NCBI GenBank assembly: GCA_947498595.1
Contig: CANMKX010000027.1
Span: 1 to 55,979 of the forward strand
Reading direction: 5' to 3'
Length of the DNA stretch: 55,979 bases
From: an uncultured Aquimarina sp.
GTDB taxonomy: Bacteria > Bacteroidota > Bacteroidia > Flavobacteriales > Flavobacteriaceae
The notes beneath the pieces are model-generated. The model was not told the origin of the DNA, made no database searches, and worked only from the letters and a program-made list of their open reading frames with translations. This document shows positions 1 to 9,163 of the stretch, in pieces; position 1 is the first letter of the stretch; each line of letters opens with the position of its first letter. Made by a program: the position numbers and the translations under genes.

Positions 1-18
1 TTCTTCTTTTCTCATAAT

Positions 19-60
19 TCTGTCTGATTAAAATTAACAATTAAATTTAGTTCAGACAGA
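19..60. repeat. 9-bp inverted repeat flanking the stop of a TetR-like fragment
   Basis: TCTGTCTGA at 19-27 is perfectly inverted as TCAGACAGA at 52-60, with an AT-rich 24-base spacer. The right arm overlaps the stop codon of the TetR-like fragment (52-54, minus strand). It could be a stem-loop terminator, an operator, or the ends of a small inserted element that broke the TetR gene; the sequence alone does not decide. On the minus strand an ATG at 13-15 follows and runs off the window edge with only five codons visible, so no gene is called there. Confidence 0.5.
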
Positions 61-240
61 GTTCAGTTTACACCCTCTATCCTTTTTTCCATTATAAAAT
101 TTATAGATTGTCTTTTTGGATATTTTGCATTTGCAAGCTATTTTATCCATTGTAATAGCTTTAATTTCTTTACTTAAGAACAAAGAAAAAGCAACATTAA
201 GTATTTTGTTTTCAACTTCTATTTTCTTTTTAAATTTTAA
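52..240 (-). pseudogene. TetR-family HTH N-terminal fragment, apparently truncated
   Basis: A minus-strand reading frame of 62 codons overlaps the last 11 bases of the cyclase gene. Its translation has the hallmarks of a TetR N-terminal domain: an ILNVAFSLFL-like first helix, then ITMDKIACKCKISKKTIYKF, which matches the turn and recognition helix of TetR proteins (usual form T-x-x-x-IA-x-x-x-x-S-x-x-T-x-Y-x-x-F). It has no ATG at the expected position and stops just after the recognition helix, where a 9-bp inverted repeat begins. No ligand-binding domain follows before the window edge. A remnant is the simplest reading; a frameshift continuing beyond the window cannot be excluded. TetR genes are often placed beside RND efflux operons, which fits this position. 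Confidence 0.55.
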
Positions 241-1285
241 TATTTAGTTGATGTAGATTGACAGGGCTCTCTTTACCTTTTAATGAAACTCTACCTAATG
301 AAGAAATATTTTTTAAGTGCTGGTTTTCTGGATTTAAAAGTTTTATAAAATCACTTGTAAGTAATAATTTAGCTTTGTATTTGTTACATAAGCCTTGAAT
401 GCGAGAAGCTATATTGATAGCATCTCCATGATAAGCTATTTCTGATTTTGGTTGCCCCACCTGTGTTACCATAACTTTCCCGATATGAATACCAGCTTTA
501 AAGACAGGTAGAAGCTTATAATTTTCGTAATAATACTCTTTTTTAGAGTTTAATTTATTGGTAAAATCTAAGAAACACTGAATGCAATAATTGGGATTAA
601 AATGTTTATTGACTTTCCATGTTAGAACTACCTCATCACCAACAAATTGATAAATCTGTGCTTTATTTTTAATTACTGCACCTGATAAATGGTTAAAACA
701 ATCTTGTGCTAATTTTGAGTATTTAAAATGCCCAAGTTTTTCAGCATAAAAACTTGAAGATTTTAAATCTATGAATAGAAAAGCTCTTAATTCTTCTCTA
801 GGATTTATGTATTTACCAAGTAGAAAATTTAACAATACTCCCTGTCCCAATTTTTTATCCATTTCATAAACAAATTGATATAATAGAGCAACAATAAAAG
901 CATGAGTAAGAAGAACAATAAAAACTCTTGATCTGTAAAATTGATGTAATTGATTTAATGAATCTGGGATTTTTTTAAGATCTATAAATTGATTTAAAAA
1001 ATATAAGAAAAACGCTAACATAAATGCACTAGTAGTAATTGTAATTACTATAAATGTTACTCTAGTGAAATAGTTGGGCAACTTATTTCTAATGAATATG
1101 TTTATTTTAAATATACTACCCCAAAAAAAACCTATAAATACACCTGACCAGATTGAATAGTTTAATATTTGTGATATAGATAACGTATTGTTTTCAAACT
1201 GTAATAAACTTAAAAGAAAATAAGCTACAATCCAGATAATGATGTTTATAAAATAGTACGATACTATGTTGTTTGTTTTTTGCAT
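230..1285 (-). CDS. Membrane-bound class III adenylate/guanylate cyclase
   Basis: 351 residues. The N-terminal 140 or so residues hold four hydrophobic segments (roughly residues 8-28, 40-60, 75-98 and 120-142). A class III nucleotide cyclase domain follows from about residue 165. Visible catalytic features are the first metal-binding Asp in FLFIDLKSSS, the second in FVGDEVVLTW, and the HGDAINIASRIQ segment with the transition-state Arg. It should make cAMP or cGMP in the cytoplasm from a membrane-anchored position; I cannot tell ATP from GTP preference safely. It is the fourth gene of the minus-strand operon, 13 bases after the diheme cytochrome gene, so it is probably co-transcribed with the RND efflux genes. 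No HAMP or PAS sensor domain is apparent; the membrane part may be the sensor. Confidence 0.85.
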   Translation of the reverse strand: MQKTNNIVSYYFINIIIWIVAYFLLSLLQFENNTLSISQILNYSIWSGVFIGFFWGSIFKINIFIRNKLPNYFTRVTFIVITITTSAFMLAFFLYFLNQFIDLKKIPDSLNQLHQFYRSRVFIVLLTHAFIVALLYQFVYEMDKKLGQGVLLNFLLGKYINPREELRAFLFIDLKSSSFYAEKLGHFKYSKLAQDCFNHLSGAVIKNKAQIYQFVGDEVVLTWKVNKHFNPNYCIQCFLDFTNKLNSKKEYYYENYKLLPVFKAGIHIGKVMVTQVGQPKSEIAYHGDAINIASRIQGLCNKYKAKLLLTSDFIKLLNPENQHLKNISSLGRVSLKGKESPVNLHQLNIKI

Positions 1286-1298
1286 TAATCTATAGCTA

Positions 1299-2303
1299 TT
1301 AGTCTATTGAATTAATATATTCAGTGATTAACTTTAAACCTTCTTCATCTACAACGGATGTACCTACTAGAGGCATCTGTTTCGTTTTCATTTGCTCCAC
1401 TATTGAGTGCTTTCCCCACCAACTATCAATTTCTGTTTTAAATAGAGGCGTGTTATAGTCAAATTCAAAACCCATATATGAAGCCATTCCTCCTTTGGTA
1501 TGGCAATGCGCACAATTTATATCTAGATAAGCTCTAGCTCTATCATTTATAGGAAGAGTTTCATCCTTATAAGACGGTAGCTTTTGAAGATTATTTAAAG
1601 GAAAATCATCTAGTGTCCCAGTGTCTTGAAAATGAGATAGTTGGTTTTTAGATGTGTTATGTATTAAAATATCTCTATTCAAATTTTTTATTTTTGGACC
1701 AATAAGAACTATTTCTTTATTTATTTGATGACAAGAAGTACATTCTTTAGAAGTAGGAACGTGATAAGAAGCTAGACTTTTAGGGTTTCCTTTTAAATCT
1801 ACCCAATCAACATTAGTATCATAACCATCTTCAATATATGTGGCGTTTGTTTGTTCCTTATTCCAGAGATAAGTGCCAACATTCCATTTGTTTTTATGTT
1901 TTACAAGCAGTCTAGTTTCAATAATATTTTTTCCTAGGCTAGGTGTTCTTTTGTCTTTAAAATAATAAAAGGTTTTCGCTACAATGGCTCCCTCTGGAAA
2001 GTTTAACATATCATCATTTTGTTTAATGATTTTTGTGCTGTCAGGAAGTTTAATAAGCCTTTGTTTTTCGGCATAATCAGTAAACAAGGATGATGCTAGT
2101 TTATAAACCTGAACACCCTTAGCAGGTGTCAGGTTTTTCATTTGCCTTTTAAAAAGATTTAGTTCAGACAAGTTTTTAGGAAAATTAAAAGTGTTTACAG
2201 GCTGAAATCCTACTTCTACTTTTCCAAATGATGTATAAAAAAATAAATATGTAAACAATAAAACTGTTGCTATACTTCCTATTATAATTAACTTATTTCT
2301 CAT
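1299..2303 (-). CDS. Diheme c-type cytochrome, SO2930-like, membrane-anchored
   Basis: 334 residues. It begins with a hydrophobic signal or anchor (about residues 5-24) and then a periplasmic domain. Two heme c attachment motifs, CTSCH near residue 188 and CAHCH near residue 265, lie in the C-terminal half. The second sits in ARAYLDINCAHCH, typical of the SO2930-type diheme family, whose exact electron partners are not established. Several Met residues near the end, including KQMPLVG, could serve as axial heme ligands. The gene lies 11 bases after the RND/outer-membrane-factor gene and 13 bases before the cyclase, in the same operon. A link between electron transfer and efflux is inferred from this placement only. 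Confidence 0.8.
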   Translation of the reverse strand: MRNKLIIIGSIATVLLFTYLFFYTSFGKVEVGFQPVNTFNFPKNLSELNLFKRQMKNLTPAKGVQVYKLASSLFTDYAEKQRLIKLPDSTKIIKQNDDMLNFPEGAIVAKTFYYFKDKRTPSLGKNIIETRLLVKHKNKWNVGTYLWNKEQTNATYIEDGYDTNVDWVDLKGNPKSLASYHVPTSKECTSCHQINKEIVLIGPKIKNLNRDILIHNTSKNQLSHFQDTGTLDDFPLNNLQKLPSYKDETLPINDRARAYLDINCAHCHTKGGMASYMGFEFDYNTPLFKTEIDSWWGKHSIVEQMKTKQMPLVGTSVVDEEGLKLITEYINSID

Positions 2304-2314
2304 TTTTATAGGAT

Positions 2315-5300
2315 TTAATTTTTACTACCTCCGCCAAGTGCTCGATACAACACAGCGTTATTCTGTAATTGTAATAATTGCGTATTCGCACGTTGCAGTT
2401 GTATGTTTAATAAATTTCCTTGTGCATTGAGTACATCTAAATAATTTGCTAAACCAGCTTTAAGCAGTTCTTTAGAATCATTAAATGATTTATTGAGTAA
2501 TGTTTCTTGATTGGTGAGTATATCAAGATTCCTAGAAGTTGTTTCTACAGTTTTCAGCACATTACTAACTTCAGTACTAGCATCTAAAAGCTTCTTCTGA
2601 AAGCGCAGTAAATTTTGTTCCATTTGAAGTTTAGTAACTTCTTTACGCGTTCGTAATTGCCTACCGTTAAAAATCGGTGCTGTAATCCCTCCAATTAAGG
2701 TACTTGTAAAACTTCCACTTTTAAATAGTTGAGAAGGCTCTAAACCTTGAGTCCCAAAATTTGCGGTAAGCCTAATAGTAGGGTACATGGATGCTCTGGC
2801 AACATTATGATTTTCAAAAGCAATTAAAAAATCAAATTCAGCTTCTTTTACATCTGGGCGATTAGATAAAATTTCTAAAGGAACTCCTGCATCTATTGAA
2901 GTGGGAATTATTTGTTCATCAATAGATGTTCTGTCTAGATACTTTAATGGTTTTCCAACTAATCCTATTAAGGCATTTTCAAGAGAGAAAATTTGGTTAT
3001 TGACTGACATCAATAGAATTTGCACTTGCATTAATTGCGATTCAGCCTGATTTACAGACAGGATATTACCTTGACCAGCCTCTTTAAGATTTCTTAGTGT
3101 GCTCACACTTTGCTGTCTTACTGATATGGTTTCCTCTAAAATCTGTTTACGTTTATCAGCTTCTAACAAACTATAATACGTTGATGCTATGTTTGAAATC
3201 AATTGTGTTTGTAATAACTTCTGAGCTGTTTTTGATTTAGAAAAAGCAGCTTTACTTGCCAATCTTTGACTGTTGATTTTACCCCATAAATCTGCTTCCC
3301 ACGAGAAGTTTGCAGCCCCTTGATAAAAGGTTAAATCTTGTTCAAAAGGTACATTAGATTTTATCTTCTGTGCATTTCCATCCAGATTTAAGGTAGGTAA
3401 TTGCCCCAATCTAGCTTGCTTAAATTGCGTATTGAATATCTCAATATTTTTATATGCTATTAAATTATCTCGATTGTAAACCAGAGCTGTGTCAATATAT
3501 TGTTTTAATTGGTCATCTTTAAAAAACTCTTTCCAGTTTTGCTTTCCTATTTGCTCACCAATTCCAGATAAGCTATCTAATCTAAAAGCATATTGGTTTT
3601 CGGTAACTTCAGGTGATTTATACGTTTTTGTTGCTACACAAGAGGAAAGAGTAGATACTGTTATTAAAATAATCAGAGTATTGATTGCAGCTTTTTTACC
3701 CTTTATGGCTTTTTTTGTTACAATTTTTTCATCCAACCATTGGAATATAGCATATAGTACAGGGATAAAGAATACACCAATTATGGTTCCTACTAATAAA
3801 CCACCTGCAGCTCCAGTTCCTATGGAACGGTTTCCAAGTTCTCCTACACCAGATGCAAATACTAAAGGCATAAGTCCTAAAATGAATGAGAAAGCTGTCA
3901 TTAAAATTGGACGTAAACGTTCTTTAGCTCCTTCAATAGCTGCTTCGTATATTAATAAACCTTCTTCTCTTCGTTGTTTTGAAAATTCTACAATAAGAAT
4001 AGCATTTTTAGCTAACAACCCAATGAGCATTACCAATGCGATTTGGAAATAGATATTGTTTTCCAAACCAGTAACCATTGTAAAGAAAAATGCGCCGGCA
4101 ATACCTATTGGCAAAGACAATAACACAGCTAATGGAAGCATAAAGCTTTCATATTGTGCAGCTAAAAAGAAGAATGCAAATAGAATACTTAATGATAAGA
4201 TTATTGGCGCTTGTCCTGAACTATTAATTTCTTCTTTAGTGATACCACTATATTCAATATCATAACTTACAGGTAATTCTTTTTTTAATTCGTTAATGGC
4301 TTTAATGGCATCCCCCGTACTATGCCCCCAAGCTACATTACCATTAACAGAGACTGCATTATATAAGTTGAATCTACTTAATTGTTGTGGACCTGATATT
4401 GATTTTAACGTTACAAATGATGTTATTGGGGTCATCACACCTTGATTTGTCTTTACAAATACTTTTGCTAAGTCTTGTTCATCTTTTCTAAATTTAGGCG
4501 ACGATTGCATAAAGACTTTATAAGGCTTACCAAATTGGTTAAAATCGGTAATATATGCACCTCCAAAATAGCTTTGCATGGTGTTCAATATTTGTGTATT
4601 ACTCACACCTACACGTTTTGCTTTGGCGATATCTACATCTAATTCATATTGCGGGAAACCTAAGTTAAGCGAATTAGATGCAAACATAATTTCTGGTCTG
4701 CTATTAAGTTTATTTAAAAATTCACGTGCTGTTGCATCTAAATCATCAATACTTCCTGCTTTTTTATCAATGAGCTTAAACTCGAAACCATCTGACGTAC
4801 CATAACCTGGAACACTTGCAGGTGCAAAGAATAAAATATTAGCATCAGCAATACTACTTGCAATACCAAATAAAGCACCTTCTAGGTCTTTAATTTTAGA
4901 AAGTTCTCCTTTTCTTTCAGACCAGTCTTTTAATACAATAAAACCCATTCCATTAGCACTTCCGTTTCCGTTAAAAAAATTACTACCAGCGATGTATGAA
5001 AATGATTCTACGTTTTCTAGATAAGAAATCTTTTGATTAAGCTCTTCTAAACTTGCTTTAGTACGCCCTAATGAAGCTCCAGGAGGTAAATCCATATTCA
5101 TAAACAATACCGCTTGGTCTTCTGAAGGAACAAATCCTTTAGGAGTGTATGTATTTCCTACCCAAATAATACCAACTGAAATCAATAAAATTAAAACGGT
5201 AGCCCATTTGTGCTTTAATAAACGTTTAATACTATTGGTGTAACGATATTTTACACTATTAAAAGCAGTGTTAAAAGCGATAAAGAAACGATTAATAAAA

Positions 5301-6820
5301 CCTGATTTTGCTTCACCTTCTTGATGCATTGGTTTTAAAAATATAGCGCATAAAGCAGGAGATAAAGTTAAGGCGTTTAATGCTGAAATAAATATGGCTA
5401 CTACCAGCGTAATACCAAATTGTTTATAAAAAACTCCTGAAGGTCCTTGTATAAAAGTAATAGGTATAAATACCGCTGCCATAATTAATGTGATAGAAAT
5501 AATAGCGCCGCTAATTTCACTCATCGCTTTTTTTGAAGCTTCTGCTGGGTCTGAAATACCTTTTTCCATTTTAGCATGTACTGCTTCAACTACAACAATA
5601 GCATCATCTACCACAATACCAATCCCTAAAATAAGCGCAAACAGTGTTAATAGATTCATGGAGAAACCAAATATTTGCAAGAAAAAGAAAGCACCAATAA
5701 TAGAAATAGGTACAGCAATCGCTGGTATAATAGTAGAGCGTAAATCTTGTAAAAAGATAAAAACAACTATAAAGACTAAAATAAAGGCCTCTATTAATGT
5801 TGTTGTTACTTTACTTATTGAAGCTTCTAAGAAATTATTAGTATTGTAGTTCTCTATAAAATAGATTCCATCAGGGAACTGTTTTTCAAGTTCCTTAATT
5901 TTCCTTAAGACAGCTTTATTGATAGCTTGCGCATTTGTATTTGGTAGTTGAAAAACACCAAATGTTACCGCAGGATTACTATTCTCTGCTGCAGAACTAG
6001 CATAAGATAATGCATCCATTTCTACTTTAGCAATATCTTTAACATAAAGAGTACTACCATCATTTTCGGTACGAATAATAATATTCTCAAATTCTGGAGC
6101 ATCTTTATAACGTCCTTTATATCTAAGCGTGTACTCGAAAGTTTGTCCAGAGTTTTGCCCTAATGTACCTGGGGCAGCTTCTCTACTTTGTTCTAAAATG
6201 GCTTGTCTTACTTCATTGGGAGTAACACTATAATTGGTCATTTTTATAGGGTCTAACCAGATACGCATAGCATAATCTTTACCACTAAATACATCTACTT
6301 TGCTAACTCCGTTAATACGTTGTAATTCTGGAACAATATTTAGCTTTAAATAATTCTGAACAAAGGTCTCATCGTAGTTCTTGTTTTTTGACGCTATAGA
6401 AGCGTATAATAATGCAGAACTCTGTGTTTTTTGAACCACAACACCATTTCTAATAACTTCTTGTGGTAAGACAGCATTGGCTCGCGATACACGATTTTGA
6501 ACATTTACTGCTGCTAAATCAGGATCTATTCCTTGGTTAAAAACAATGGTAATAAGTGCAGAACCATCATTGTTAGCAGTAGAATTAATGTATTTCATTC
6601 CTTCTACACCATTCACTTGCTCTTCAATTGGGACAATAACACTCTCGATAATTGTTTTTGCATTAGCTCCAGGAAAAGAAGCTTTTATTTCTACTGTTGG
6701 AGGTGCAATTTCTGGAAACTGTGATACTGGTATTGTATAAAAACCTATGATTCCAAGTATTAATGTAATGACCGCTATTACCGTTGAAAGTATGGGTCTA
6801 TCTATAAACTTCTGTAACAT
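2315..6820 (-). CDS. RND efflux pump (HAE1/AcrB type) fused to a NodT/TolC-type outer-membrane lipoprotein
   Basis: 1501 residues in one uninterrupted frame. Residues 1 to about 1040 are a full AcrB-like permease, starting MLQKFIDRPILSTVIAV, with the GIGIVVDDAIVVVE transmembrane segment that carries the proton-relay Asp pair. After a basic stretch (KKAIKGKKAA) comes an internal lipoprotein-like signal, a hydrophobic run ending in STLSSC with Cys1061 (codon 3638-3640). Residues 1061-1501 are then a complete outer-membrane factor of the NodT lipoprotein class with paired coiled-coil and barrel repeats. The second half has its own lipobox, so lipoprotein signal peptidase could release it. The gene starts 8 bases after the membrane-fusion-protein gene. 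It should export hydrophobic or amphiphilic compounds using proton motive force. Confidence 0.93.
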   Translation of the reverse strand: MLQKFIDRPILSTVIAVITLILGIIGFYTIPVSQFPEIAPPTVEIKASFPGANAKTIIESVIVPIEEQVNGVEGMKYINSTANNDGSALITIVFNQGIDPDLAAVNVQNRVSRANAVLPQEVIRNGVVVQKTQSSALLYASIASKNKNYDETFVQNYLKLNIVPELQRINGVSKVDVFSGKDYAMRIWLDPIKMTNYSVTPNEVRQAILEQSREAAPGTLGQNSGQTFEYTLRYKGRYKDAPEFENIIIRTENDGSTLYVKDIAKVEMDALSYASSAAENSNPAVTFGVFQLPNTNAQAINKAVLRKIKELEKQFPDGIYFIENYNTNNFLEASISKVTTTLIEAFILVFIVVFIFLQDLRSTIIPAIAVPISIIGAFFFLQIFGFSMNLLTLFALILGIGIVVDDAIVVVEAVHAKMEKGISDPAEASKKAMSEISGAIISITLIMAAVFIPITFIQGPSGVFYKQFGITLVVAIFISALNALTLSPALCAIFLKPMHQEGEAKSGFINRFFIAFNTAFNSVKYRYTNSIKRLLKHKWATVLILLISVGIIWVGNTYTPKGFVPSEDQAVLFMNMDLPPGASLGRTKASLEELNQKISYLENVESFSYIAGSNFFNGNGSANGMGFIVLKDWSERKGELSKIKDLEGALFGIASSIADANILFFAPASVPGYGTSDGFEFKLIDKKAGSIDDLDATAREFLNKLNSRPEIMFASNSLNLGFPQYELDVDIAKAKRVGVSNTQILNTMQSYFGGAYITDFNQFGKPYKVFMQSSPKFRKDEQDLAKVFVKTNQGVMTPITSFVTLKSISGPQQLSRFNLYNAVSVNGNVAWGHSTGDAIKAINELKKELPVSYDIEYSGITKEEINSSGQAPIILSLSILFAFFFLAAQYESFMLPLAVLLSLPIGIAGAFFFTMVTGLENNIYFQIALVMLIGLLAKNAILIVEFSKQRREEGLLIYEAAIEGAKERLRPILMTAFSFILGLMPLVFASGVGELGNRSIGTGAAGGLLVGTIIGVFFIPVLYAIFQWLDEKIVTKKAIKGKKAAINTLIILITVSTLSSCVATKTYKSPEVTENQYAFRLDSLSGIGEQIGKQNWKEFFKDDQLKQYIDTALVYNRDNLIAYKNIEIFNTQFKQARLGQLPTLNLDGNAQKIKSNVPFEQDLTFYQGAANFSWEADLWGKINSQRLASKAAFSKSKTAQKLLQTQLISNIASTYYSLLEADKRKQILEETISVRQQSVSTLRNLKEAGQGNILSVNQAESQLMQVQILLMSVNNQIFSLENALIGLVGKPLKYLDRTSIDEQIIPTSIDAGVPLEILSNRPDVKEAEFDFLIAFENHNVARASMYPTIRLTANFGTQGLEPSQLFKSGSFTSTLIGGITAPIFNGRQLRTRKEVTKLQMEQNLLRFQKKLLDASTEVSNVLKTVETTSRNLDILTNQETLLNKSFNDSKELLKAGLANYLDVLNAQGNLLNIQLQRANTQLLQLQNNAVLYRALGGGSKN

Positions 6821-6828
6821 CTATACGC

Positions 6829-8043
6829 TTATTTAAATAATGGCTGAAATGTGTTTACTAAACTGTCCATTGAAACTTCTCTAGGAACAATGACACTATT
6901 AGGGTATATTTTTCCTAAACCTTGAGCTAATACGGTTTCTCCTTCATTTAGACCAGAGTTGACAATTAAATACCTGTCCGCTTTTCCTTTAATTTGAATT
7001 GGGCGCATACGAAGAGTATCTCCTTCTGATATAGTATATACCATAATCTTACCTTGCAAGTTTAAAGTGGATAATGCAGGAATCGCTATGGAATTAGTAT
7101 ATACCTGAGGAATTTTTATAAGTCCTGTATTACCACTTAATAATATTCCGTTTGGATTATCAAAAATGGCACGTAACTGAATTGCTCCTGTTTTAGAAGA
7201 TATTTTACCTGTTGATGCCTCAATCTTTCCTTTTAAGGAATATGTTGTGCCATCACTTAATTCTAAAGTTAATTGAGGTAGTTTCTTTAGTTTTTCGTTT
7301 ATATTTTTTCCTTCTAAACCCTTAGTGATTTTATGAATATCAGATTCACTCACCGAAAAATAAGCATAGGCTTGTTTCGTATTTGAAATGGTAGTTAAGT
7401 TACTGGCAGATGATGGGCCAACTAAAGAACCTTTTCTGAAATTGAACTTTCCAACATAACCATTTACGGGACTCGCAATTCTTGCATATTCTTGATTCGC
7501 TAAACTCGCGCTATAATTTCCTTGAGCTTGAGTCAATCTAGCTTTTGCCTCATCTAACCTAGCCTGAGCAGTTTGTAGCTGTATTGGACTAATAATGTTT
7601 TTATCTACTAGAGGTTTTAAACGATCTACTTCTATTTGAGCCGTATTCACAGATGCTTTTGCTGATTTAATAGCCGCATTTGATGCTGCCGAATTTTGTG
7701 AAATAACATTTGTTTCCAGTTGAAATAATACTTGTCCTTTTTTTACAAACTGTCCTTCGTCTACAAATACTTTTTCTATATATCCGTCAATTTTAGGGCG
7801 TACCTCTATATCTTGAATTCCTTCAAGTATAGTTGGATATGAAATGCTACTTGAGTAATTAGCTCTTTTAACTTTAAATACAGGTAATTGAGGCGCTTGC
7901 CCCCAACTTCCTTCGTTCCAATTACCGCCACAGGATGTTAATACTATGGCAGAAAAGATTAGAGGGACTATTGATATCTTCTTTATAAAAGCGTCTCTAT
8001 AAGCAACACGTTTTCTATTAAAAATTTTGAATTTATTCATCAT
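6829..8043 (-). CDS. RND efflux periplasmic adaptor (membrane fusion protein, AcrA/HlyD type)
   Basis: 404 residues. A long basic leader is followed by a hydrophobic stretch ending in a lipobox, VLTSC, predicting a lipid-anchored Cys38. The mature protein has the classic adaptor order: a barrel-sandwich hybrid half (VRPKIDGYIEKVFVDEGQFV near residue 80), an alpha-helical hairpin rich in Ala, Gln and Lys (about residues 110-175), the second lipoyl half (ARIASPVNGYVGKF) and C-terminal beta-barrel and membrane-proximal domains. It bridges the inner-membrane pump and outer-membrane factor encoded just downstream as a fusion. It is the first gene of the operon, divergent from the AraC regulator, with a TAnnTTTG box directly upstream. 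Confidence 0.93.
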   Translation of the reverse strand: MMNKFKIFNRKRVAYRDAFIKKISIVPLIFSAIVLTSCGGNWNEGSWGQAPQLPVFKVKRANYSSSISYPTILEGIQDIEVRPKIDGYIEKVFVDEGQFVKKGQVLFQLETNVISQNSAASNAAIKSAKASVNTAQIEVDRLKPLVDKNIISPIQLQTAQARLDEAKARLTQAQGNYSASLANQEYARIASPVNGYVGKFNFRKGSLVGPSSASNLTTISNTKQAYAYFSVSESDIHKITKGLEGKNINEKLKKLPQLTLELSDGTTYSLKGKIEASTGKISSKTGAIQLRAIFDNPNGILLSGNTGLIKIPQVYTNSIAIPALSTLNLQGKIMVYTISEGDTLRMRPIQIKGKADRYLIVNSGLNEGETVLAQGLGKIYPNSVIVPREVSMDSLVNTFQPLFK

Positions 8044-8059
8044 ACTTAGATTTTGATTG

Positions 8060-8067
8060 CAAAATTA
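8060..8067 (-). promoter_or_regulatory. Promoter -7 box for the efflux operon
   Basis: On the minus strand the sequence TAATTTTG matches the Bacteroidota -7 consensus TAnnTTTG and lies 16 bases before the adaptor start codon. No clear TTG was found at -33, so an activator, perhaps the divergent AraC protein, may be needed. Confidence 0.45.
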
Positions 8068-8131
8068 CTATACTAATAGCCTTGATTTTATATAAAAAAA
8101 TATGTGAAAAATATAAAAAACTATGTTTTTG

Positions 8132-8139
8132 TATATTTG
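8132..8139 (+). promoter_or_regulatory. Promoter -7 box for the araC-type gene
   Basis: TATATTTG fits TAnnTTTG and lies 24 bases before the ATG at 8164. It is 64 bases from the opposing -7 box of the efflux operon, so both promoters share one short AT-rich control region. Confidence 0.5.
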
Positions 8140-8163
8140 CTAAGTAATTAGCTGAAATTAAAC

Positions 8164-9066
8164 ATGACTAAACCAAATAGATTAAAAGGGATATCAGAAC
8201 TTTTGAAGTTTATGAAGCTGGAGAAGTTTCAAAAGCTTGATAATTTTCACATATTTAAATTTGAAGAGCACCCAGAACAAATGGGCGCAGAATTTCATGC
8301 TATTACTGAAGATATTTTTGAGATATCTATCTCTAAAAATTGGGATATCACTATAGGTGTAGACGATAAAGAGTTTAAAACCAATAAAAATCATTTAAGT
8401 TTTATACCGCCTGGTAAAGAGGTTTATATTCGAGAACATGAAGTGGTGGGAAAGAATTTAGGGTATATGATTTTTTATACATCTGATTTTTTAAGATTTA
8501 CTCCATCTTTTTATAGTATGATTAAACGTTTTCCCTATTATAACATTCATCATGCACCTGTTTATGGTTTAAATAATGAAAACTATGTTTTTTATAATAT
8601 GTACATGGAGCGAATTTATGAAGCTTTTCAACAATTAAATAAAGATAATGTTGAGATGATAAGAGCATATTTAACCATTTTATTATTCCAAACCAAAAAT
8701 CTTTTAGCTTTGAACGTATTACAAGAATCTAAGTATTCTAGAGCAGAGGAAATTACTTTTGAGTTTGAACAATTATTAAAAAGCACTCCCCATAAAAATC
8801 AAAAACTATCTTACTACGCTTCTAAGCTTAACATTAGTGATGTATACTTGTCTGAATGTATAAAAAAAGCTACTGGCTCTTCTGCTAAACAACTTCTTAC
8901 GGAATATATTATTCATGAAGCCAAATATTTATTGTCAGAATCTTCCCAAATACTTGATGCTATTTCAATACAATTAGGTTTTAAGGAAACCTCTAACTTT
9001 ATTAATTTCTTTAAAAAGAATTCAGGTTTAACTCCTAATCAATTTAGAAAATCTATAAATGGTTAA
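8164..9066 (+). CDS. AraC-family transcriptional regulator
   Basis: 300 residues. The N-terminal part (to about residue 190) is a cupin-like sensing region of the AraC type. The C-terminal 100 residues hold two helix-turn-helix units, with KLSYYASKLNISDVYLSECI as the first and ILDAISIQLGFKETSNFINF followed by SGLTPNQFRK as the second. The last of these is the standard AraC signature. The gene is transcribed away from the RND efflux operon across a 120-base region, so it most likely regulates that operon and perhaps itself. The effector is unknown; a compound exported by the pump is a reasonable guess. Confidence 0.9.
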   Translation: MTKPNRLKGISELLKFMKLEKFQKLDNFHIFKFEEHPEQMGAEFHAITEDIFEISISKNWDITIGVDDKEFKTNKNHLSFIPPGKEVYIREHEVVGKNLGYMIFYTSDFLRFTPSFYSMIKRFPYYNIHHAPVYGLNNENYVFYNMYMERIYEAFQQLNKDNVEMIRAYLTILLFQTKNLLALNVLQESKYSRAEEITFEFEQLLKSTPHKNQKLSYYASKLNISDVYLSECIKKATGSSAKQLLTEYIIHEAKYLLSESSQILDAISIQLGFKETSNFINFFKKNSGLTPNQFRKSING

Positions 9067-9163
9067 AATACCTAGAAAAATATAACTAAAACCTTGAAAA
9101 CCATATTTTAATTAGGTATTTGTAGCTGTAATTTTGCTTTCGGAAATCTAAAATATAATAGAT

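Noticed and set aside
3489..4052. 187-codon plus-strand frame inside the RND/outer-membrane-factor gene
   Set aside because: It is antisense to a strongly conserved coding region and is a shadow of its codon usage.
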